DNA of 64,000 bases, taken from Hevea brasiliensis. Its lineage: Eukaryota > Streptophyta > Magnoliopsida > Malpighiales > Euphorbiaceae. The DNA lies in contig NC_079500.1 of assembly GCF_030052815.1 (NCBI RefSeq), forward strand, positions 8,256,455 through 8,320,454, read 5' to 3'. The position numbers were made by a program, and so were the translations under genes. The notes below the pieces were generated by a model. That model saw only the letters and a list, made by a program, of their open reading frames with translations, was not told the DNA's origin and did not search any database. Positions 57,080-64,000 of this stretch are shown piece after piece; position 1 is the stretch's first letter; every line of letters begins with the position of its first letter.

Positions 57080-57680
57080 AATCTAAGTCATCTACATTTT
57101 ATTGAAAGTGTAACTGATTTGCTGAGATATTAGTTTGTTGAAAAATCTTTAAAGAATATTAGCTAACCTGTTTGTGTACTCGTGAAATTAGTTTACTAAG
57201 TTGTATACTAATATTGCGTGGCTAAAATTAGTTTGCTATATTAAGCACTGTTCAAATTTCAAACCAAAAAGGTGATTGTTCTTGAAGTTTTCTACGTGTT
57301 CACCGATGCATTTATCTTTCCACATTTGATATCATATTATCAGTAATGTGTCAGACATGTAGAAATTTTTTTTTGTGTATATAGGTATAGGTAGACTTGT
57401 TTGAAATGCAAAATAAAATATAAAAAAAAGGGGGGAAAGAAAAGGGAAAACTGGTTCAGTTGAAAGTACAAAGGACACTAAAAGCGCTGACTCAAGAGGA
57501 CTTAAATCCTCTGCCACACGAAACCTCACATTTTCTCTCTCTGTTTCAATTTCCGACATCCCCAAACACCATACCCGATTCTTTCTTCAGGCGAAACAAA
57601 CTCTAACTCACCAAAAAATTTCGAGTTTTCCTTTCCTCTTCCACACTTACCTCACCGAACTCCCATTACTCGATTTTATT

Positions 57681-58989
57681 TTGTCTCAATGGCTCGCACC
57701 AAACGAAAACAAAAATCCCCTGTTGTTGCCGCTGCTTCATCTTCCTCGTCAGCCTCCGACGATGTCCCCATATGCATTGCGAAGAAACCGGAAAGGACAG
57801 CAAAACGTGTCGAAATCAAAGTCAGTTAGTGAGTCTTCTCACTCGTCCAAGGGTGTCGAATCCTCTAAATCGACGCCAGAAAAGAAGAAGACGATACAGA
57901 AACAAGGGACGGGTGCTCAAAAGAAAATGGGTATCGCAAAGCTTTCGGGTTCAGTGGATAAAGCACTGTTGGATTGCAAATTCATCAAATGGGAGAACTT
58001 TAATCAGGTAAACTTTCACTTTAAAGAGCTTTTTGAATTTCAAGGTTGGTTGGGTGTCTGTGAATGCGCAAATGAATATTACCCTAGGCTTGTACAAGAA
58101 TTTTATAGAACCTCATGACCGTTGATTATGAGGATCGATTTGAAGTAATTTTGAAAACAAATACATATAGTGTCTCTTTTGAATTGATAGCCACGGATTT
58201 AAATTTGCCCAATGATGGACATAGAATTTCCACTCATAAGGATGTTGCTAGAGTAGTGTTTTAATCGTTGAGTTTGAGAATGAAGTATTTCGCTAGCACC
58301 GCCAAAAATGAGAAATCCACCAGCATCAAAGCCTCCAAAGATATCAAAATTATTCATGATGGTAAACTATGTGTTCTGGTCCAACCGCGCTTATGGCTAT
58401 CTGAGTCACTTGGATATGTGTATTATGTGGCACATTGTGAGTAAAGTTAGGTTAAATTTAGCCTACTTAATTTTCAAAAACATGTGCAAGGCCTATGGAA
58501 TTGGTAAACTGCCCTATGCACACTTGTTGACTGCTGTGTTTAAAGAGCTAGAGGTGAATGTCACTAAGGAAAGCTCTAGGGCTGACTTGATAGTGCTTAG
58601 AGAAATACATTCAGACACTGATGGGAGAAAGACCAGATTTGAAAAGGGTAGTTCCTTCACTGCTAAAGTTGATTCTGGTTCTGGTAATGAAGTTTTGAAT
58701 GAAATTCAAGGGCTAAGAGTCATTACATGACCATTTTAGTTCAACAACTCAATCTCTTGATATTCTCAGAAAATTTGTAGATGTTGTTGACTATAAAGTG
58801 AGTCACCTACTCACTCAAAATGAGGAGTTAAAGAAGTTGATAATGGACCTTCAGCAGGCCAAGGAAATTGCAGCTCCAACTAAAGTTGAGGTTGGCACTC
58901 AGGTTTCTACTGATAAGGGAGAAAGCACCAAGGTTGAAGAGCCTCCTGAAAGTGGTCAAGTTGCCGGGTTTAACTTGAACCTATGGTAG
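57681..58989 (+). pseudogene. extra 3' frame of SIRE, plant-transposon-protein-like domain
   Basis: Downstream of pol, an ATG at 57689 opens MARTKRKQKSPVV, a basic Ser-rich start. Across frame changes it continues to LLDCKFIKWENFNQ, LGVCECANEYYPRLVQEFYR, then SHLDMCIMWHIVSKVRLNLA and KLPYAHLLTAVFKELEVNVT. This order resembles the 'putative plant transposon protein' domain (PF20167) and not a viral envelope protein. A Glu/Lys-rich tail follows (MSHLLTQNEELKKLIMDLQQ, likely coiled). Many frame changes and stops. Function is unknown. Confidence 0.55.
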
Positions 58990-59619
58990 ATGCCCATGAT
59001 GAGCATGCTCGACCATGATGCACTGAGATTGATCCTACACCGATATACCCACCGCACTTGATGATCCCAAGGTTGTAGAAGTGAAAGTGAGTTACCCAAG
59101 GAAGGTGAAAAGGTTCCAGACCAACCCATTGTTGAACCTCCTCCTCGCCCACTAGTTGAGCCTCGATCGCTCCTACACAAAGACCAGAACCTTCCCTTAA
59201 AGACCACCAAGCTAGCGCTCAAACTCAGCTATCTGCAGCTGCTGCCCCTGCAGCCAAGAAGGGTAGAAAAAGAACAAAGTCCACTGTGTCAAATCCCTAC
59301 CAAACCTTAGTCGCTTCTTGAACCACCTTCAAGATGATGAGGCCGAGCTGATGATCAAGTGGTCGACCAACCACCTCCACTCGTATTAAACTGCCTAGGA
59401 AGAAAATGGTGCCTACAAAATCCACTCGCAGGAGTAAACGACTTAAATAGCATCTCATCTGGATTTTTAGCTTACTGATTGCATATTTAGTTTACTAGTC
59501 AGTTTGCTGATATTGATTTTTAGTTTGCTACTGACTACCTTACTGCATTTACATTTTGGCTAACATGATTCTTTTTGGGTATTTTCTCCTGTTTCCTTTT
59601 TGATTGATGACAAAAAGGG

Positions 59620-59830
59620 GGAGAATGGATATGGATATGTGAATATGGATATGGATATGTGAATATGTGTTTATACTTGTGTTGATGAACATGGAAACTT
59701 GTGTTGTGGAAATATGGAAATGTGTTGATATACTTGAGAAGTGTAGTGATACTTGTGGATATATGTTTATACTTTTGTTAATACTTGTAAATTGTGAATA
59801 TGCTTTATAGCATAAATTCAGGGGGAGCTT
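59620..59830 (+). repeat. degenerate GGATATG/TATACTTGTG repeats
   Basis: Short imperfect repeats around GAATATGGATATGGATATG and TGTTTATACTTGTG lie between the last frame and the polypurine tract of the SIRE element. Confidence 0.65.
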
Positions 59831-59977
59831 ATGTACAGAAAATGAACTTCTTGGAAATTATGAGCATGTATTTAGGGTGAGAATTTTTGGAATAATATAA
59901 ATGTAAATACATACTCACATAAATTCTCACACAATTTTATTTTTGATCGATTGATTCACTTGAGTTTTGTCATCATC

Positions 59978-59990
59978 AAAAGGGGGAGAT
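59978..59990 (+). promoter_or_regulatory. SIRE polypurine tract
   Basis: AAAAGGGGGAGAT directly before the TG of the 3' LTR. It primes plus-strand DNA synthesis. Confidence 0.88.
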
Positions 59991-61391
59991 TGTTGACCTC
60001 GTAGCTCAAAATGAGCATTAATTTTGATGATAACAAAACTCAAAGAGAATCTATCTAACCTAACCTTAAAGTGATGTGTAGATTCTTTGTCTTATGCATA
60101 AAGAACCTTTGAAGTTGCATCAAGAAGAAAAGATACTCAAAGGCATTCCAAGACAAATCCAAAATGAGAAAGACTATGGAAGCCAAGACTCAAATAAAAT
60201 GTATGAATATTATATCTTTATATTCTTAGTCCTTTTTGTGAAAAAGAATGGATGAGAATTTAGTCATATGGATCTCAAATATGATAATTTATTTTCTGAT
60301 TAATTTTTATTATCATGACCTTGAACACAACCATTGAAACATTTTTCAAAGGTCTAAATCATTTTACATTGCAAGTTGAGACATGCAAATTGCTGACTTA
60401 GTTTCCTAACTGGTTTGCTAAAATTTTCGTTTGCTAATATGTTTGCTAAAAACATTAGTTTGCTAACCAGTTTGTTGATCGCTTCCTAAAATTTTATTAG
60501 TTTGCTAATGGCCCGTAGTCGCTCAACTTCGCACAAAAGGACAAAATAACGGCCATTTTGTCTTGGGCAGTGTGTATAACGTTCCAAAAGGGTTTCAAAC
60601 GGTCTAAAATAATTTGGGACTATAAATACACCTTCTTTACTTCATTTACAATTTAATGAAAGCTTACATTTGATCTCCAACATTGAATTTTCATTTATTG
60701 CTTTCATTCAAGAGCATTTAAAGATTTTGAGCTACCATTGGCAAATCAACTCATCTCTTCTTTATAGTTTGATTTGTATTGAGTAAGAGTGAGTGTTGAA
60801 ATATTGAATTGCATTCAAGAGAGGTTGTACAAGCACCTATTGAAGTTAAAGTGTAAGTGCTTGTGATAGCACTTGTGGAGGTTTCAAGCTACCTTGGTGT
60901 AAAAGCTTGGTGTTGAGAAATTGTAAAGGGCTTTGGTCTCTTGCCTTCAAAAGAGCAAATAGTGGAGAAAAGACTCAAAGAGGGTTCTTTGAGAGAGTGG
61001 ATGTAGGCTAGCTGCCTAACCACTATAAAATCCTTGTGTTTGATTTCTCTAACCTTTACCTCTTTACTTTTATGCAATTTAAATTTCTTTTCTCATATAC
61101 ATGATAGTGAATGTTGGTTAAATAGATTGAGTTGTTAAATTTGTGGACATATTGAGAGACTTGAAAAAATTAGTTGATAAATGCTTTATTAGAGATTGCC
61201 ATATACATTGATTGAGAATTGAATTACAACATAGAAACACATTGTTGAAGCACATATTACTTTCTCGTTATATAGAAGAATCACATATTTGAACAAAGCC
61301 ACAATTTTTCATTAGGCTATAAGCAAGGGCCGAAAAATTGTTAAAGTCCAATTCACCCCCCCCCCCCCTCTTGGACTATTTTGGGACAACA
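59991..61391 (+). repeat. SIRE 3' LTR
   Basis: 1401 bp, TGTTGACCTC...TGGGACAACA. It matches the 5' LTR except for scattered indels, a longer C run near its end (13 C at about 61356), and a dense cluster of transversions at 60195-60309. TATA box at 60621. Confidence 0.93.
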
Positions 61392-62768
61392 TACAAGAAT
61401 ACTAATATAAGTCCAATCCTTCAAATTTTAGCTCGGATCCCTAACCTCTCTATAGTCTAAATATTTATTTTTAGCACTTTAAAAATTATAAAAATATTCT
61501 TGGAGGTCCTCTACATCGTCCTTATATTAATTAAAATTATTTTACTTAATTTTACTAAGTCAGAAATATTTTACAGATTTATCAGCTAGCTTAACCAAGG
61601 TAAAAATTACACAACTTAAGTTCGGGACTACCTTTACAAATTCTGCTACTTTGAATGCATCTAGGACGTCTGAAAATGCTAAGATCGATTGTAATATTAA
61701 CTATGTTCTGAGACAAAGCATCGGGCACCGGATCGCGTAAAACTCAATGCCAAGTGCCGATGAGCTAATATCGATCCGATTGCACCTAAACAAAGCCTAC
61801 AAATTGTTAAAAATTATCACATAATTATTTTTAATTTATAGAAATCAAAAGGCTCAAAATCTCACAAAGTGATTTGGACCATCTGATAATTGCCTTTTTA
61901 AAATGGTGTCCGATCAAAGCGGGGTCGATCCCATCTCGAAGGTCTCAATGCCCTGAGTCCATTGGTGGTCTCGGATCGTTAGAAATCTGATTAGAAAGCT
62001 AGAAAAAATCCATTTTCTCTCTCCTCGATTTGTGCAAATCCGACGACCATAGGAGCTACCATGGGCTGAAGGGCATCGATCTAGACTGGTTGGGTGGCCG
62101 AAGGATGGCCGTAACGCCAAAAAGGGCCTTGAAAATTCGATTCTCTTTCTCTCTCTCGATTCTCACCGGTGAGTCCGCCTTCATCGTCCGACCTTGGCCG
62201 CCATCATCGCCAGTGACGAGCCGTCAAAGTCTCGCCATCACCATTGGTGGGCTACTAAAAATGGAGAAGAGAGGTGGGAGGAAGTGAACGGAGAGATGAG
62301 AAGGATGGGGGAGGGGGTGTAGGGGGCATCTTTTTCTCTTTTTTTAACTTTTAATTACTTACTAAATCCCTAAAGTTTTGTAAGTTTTTCAATTAAGTCC
62401 AAACATGTTTTTCAATAGAAATCAACATTGCATTAATTAATTAAAATTAGATTTTTAAGTCAGATACAACAACAATAAATAATAATAATAATAATTAAAT
62501 TAAATAACAATTTAGTCAAATCTTAGAACCAAGATTGACAATAATGAAATAATATATTTTGATAATTGATTTGATATTAATTTTTAAAACTAATCATTTC
62601 AATTAAATTAGACTATTAAATAATTTATAAAATTTGTTTAAAAATAACATTAAAAATGTATAAGTGAAAGTTTTACAAAAATTATAAATTAGCTAGATAA
62701 TATTAAAATAAGATTAAAATACTATATAAAAATATAAAATTTATGTTTTAAAAATTCAGGTTATTACA

Positions 62769-63416
62769 TGTCAAATCTTTGATCAATAAAATTTGTAGAC
62801 AAACGGAAGAAGCATTAATTGCTCCAAATTTTCTTTAAAAAAATTTCGACTCAACGATTGTGAAGAATGAAGATAATATTCCTTTTTGAACATAATCACG
62901 CTGTAATTTTTGTCAAAGAGAACTTTTATTTCGAAAAGAATTTATTTCATCTATTTTAATTCTGTGAAGGATAAATTCCTAAAACTAAAAGGATATTGAT
63001 TGCGTGTTACATATATCAATATTAAAAAATAAAATAAAATAAAATGAGTGGGCTCCATCCATGTTGAAGAATTTGGTGAGTGGGGTCAATTATGAACCCT
63101 TTATCCCCAAAACTTGCGCTCAATTGAAGGATTGAATTTTCAATACATATATGATTTTTTTTTAAAATATTTGAGAGGGGGTTGAACATTGCTCTGCCCT
63201 TTGGTGGTGGCAATAGTATTGAAGGAGATGATGCTGGAATTTTAGAGAGGAAGATGATATTTTTTATTTTGATATGAGAGAATTTACTCTATTTTAGTAC
63301 TCTTTTGGTATTTTTTATAGGGTGGTATTTTTTATAGGGGATTAGGAGAATAGAGACTCTAACTTAGCACTCATAGTGAGTGATGTGTCTGTAGTTATTG
63401 GACTAAGCCACATTAG
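62769..63416. other. AT-rich intergenic sequence
   Basis: No gene or element end found; short open frames are composition effects. Confidence 0.5.
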
Positions 63417-63845
63417 ATAGGGATGGGCACTCATTAGTTTTAATCAAAATCAAACCGAACCAATTTAATTTAGTTTTTCGGCTTGTTTTTTTGAATAATT
63501 GGTTCTATTTCGGTTTTGATTTAAAAAAAATTAAATTCTTTTATTTGAGTTGTTTAGTTCAGATTTGTGCAAGGATTTGATTTGTTGGGATTTGTTATTT
63601 ACTTCTTTAAGATTTTGTACTGTTGATCTGAGATTGTAAGATTGTAGAATGTTTATTTTGTTTAGTGTTGATCTGTTATGTTGATTTTTGAGTAATCGAC
63701 AAATTGCATCAAACCTATTATTTCATTCAATTCAATTTAGTTGATTCTATTAAATTGGTTTGATTCTCAAAAATACATTTCACTCTTTTGATTTTCTAGT
63801 TTAGTTTGATTCGAAATTGAATCGACCAAACACACAGGCAATATA
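63417..63845. repeat. repeat fragment with GGATGGGCA start and TTCGGTTT words
   Basis: Starts TAGGGATGGGCACTC, then AATCAAACCGAACC. The TTTCGGTTTTGAT and GATTCGAAATTGAATCGACC words recall a dispersed plant repeat whose ends read GGGTGTGCA; a related fragment is at about 42770-42880. Class uncertain. Confidence 0.35.
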
Positions 63846-64000
63846 ATTATATATGGATAAAAGTATAAAAAAAATTACGTTGTAAACAAGGCTAGTTTTA
63901 AATAGTGTCTCATAATTTTTATTTTAATCAATTAATATTTTGTGATTAAGTTCGTTAATAGAAAAGATTAAATATATTAACACCGTAATGTATAGATTTT

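Larger units (their letters stand above)
50700..61391 (+). mobile_element. structurally complete SIRE-type Ty1/copia retrotransposon, TSD TACAA
   Basis: 10692 bp: LTR 50700-52100, primer binding site, gag, PR, INT, RT, RNase H, an extra 3' frame, polypurine tract, LTR 59991-61391. TACAA is duplicated at 50695-50699 and 61392-61396. The long LTRs, the coiled-coil gag with zinc knuckles, the YLDD RT box and the extra frame downstream of pol fit the SIRE/Maximus lineage. Coding frames have many 1-bp shifts and some stops, so it is not active as given. Confidence 0.93.
50390..62768 (-). mobile_element. gypsy-type LTR (minus strand), split by the SIRE element
   Basis: The right edge reads TGTAATAACCTGAATTTTT on the minus strand (from 62768), a chromovirus-type LTR start. 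The middle contains a leader-like C-rich tract on the opposite strand at 62160-62220. The LTR resumes left of the copia insertion with words such as GTGATCGATGCAGGCC (minus, about 50480) and GTCTGTGAGTTGG (about 50420). The left edge is uncertain, and no pol belongs to it in the window. Confidence 0.5.

Noticed and set aside
61354..61370. Long C run in 3' LTR as a biological signal
   Set aside because: The run lengths differ between LTR copies, and such runs are prone to slippage and sequencing error.

Overview
This is plant nuclear DNA, almost certainly from a eudicot. It is AT-rich, its introns have GT..AG borders, and it holds copia, gypsy, LINE, CACTA-like and Mutator-like elements of plant type. 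I cannot name the species. There is one protein-coding host locus, present twice, in about 64 kb; nearly everything else is nested transposable elements and tandem repeats.

Host genes. A minus-strand gene at 10512-14140 and its direct duplicate at 44411-48020 encode an unusual chimera. Its order is an N-terminal ubiquitin-like domain, a UPL5-type helical region, a HECT N-lobe that stops before the catalytic-cysteine C-lobe, and then, joined in frame by an intron with normal borders, a complete MEKK1-type MAP-kinase-kinase-kinase domain. If the single frameshift in copy A is disregarded, it would be about 913 residues. Copy A carries one internal 1-bp frameshift. Copy B carries six 1-bp losses, all in homopolymer runs, plus a Lys-to-Asn change in the kinase catalytic loop. 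The duplicated segment is about 5.5 kb (roughly 9012-14700 and 42886-48345). It is nearly identical from the 3' flank to about 13290 and then becomes clearly more divergent through the ubiquitin-like exon and the promoter.

Region by region. 1-8800: a LINE ORF1 remnant interrupted by a minus-strand copia element, whose gag is interrupted by a 6.1-kb Tat/LARD-like insertion with TG..CA ends and a TCTGG target-site duplication. 9012-14700: duplicate copy A. 14743-15890: a long-TIR element. 16820-17384: a degenerate tandem array. 17385-25810: a decayed chromovirus-type gypsy element, interrupted by a solo LTR (18144-23551, duplication GTTCT) that is itself interrupted by a SIRE-type solo LTR (19647-21040, duplication CATAC). 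26181-32608: MITEs, a 5-kb imperfect inverted repeat and a Mutator-like element (9-bp duplication TTTACATTC). 33161-34592: a CACTA relic. 34640-37180: an AT-rich repeat array split by an LTR-like insertion. 39818-41810: a 99-bp minisatellite followed by degenerate short repeats. 42886-48345: duplicate copy B. 49240-62768: gypsy LTR fragments, one of them split by a structurally complete SIRE-type copia element (50700-61391, 1401-bp LTRs, duplication TACAA). The last 1.2 kb is repeat-like and AT-rich.

The host story is the duplicated ubiquitin-like/HECT/MEKK fusion, with copies about 34 kb apart around a retrotransposon island. The transposons form three nested stacks that can be ordered in time from their target-site duplications.
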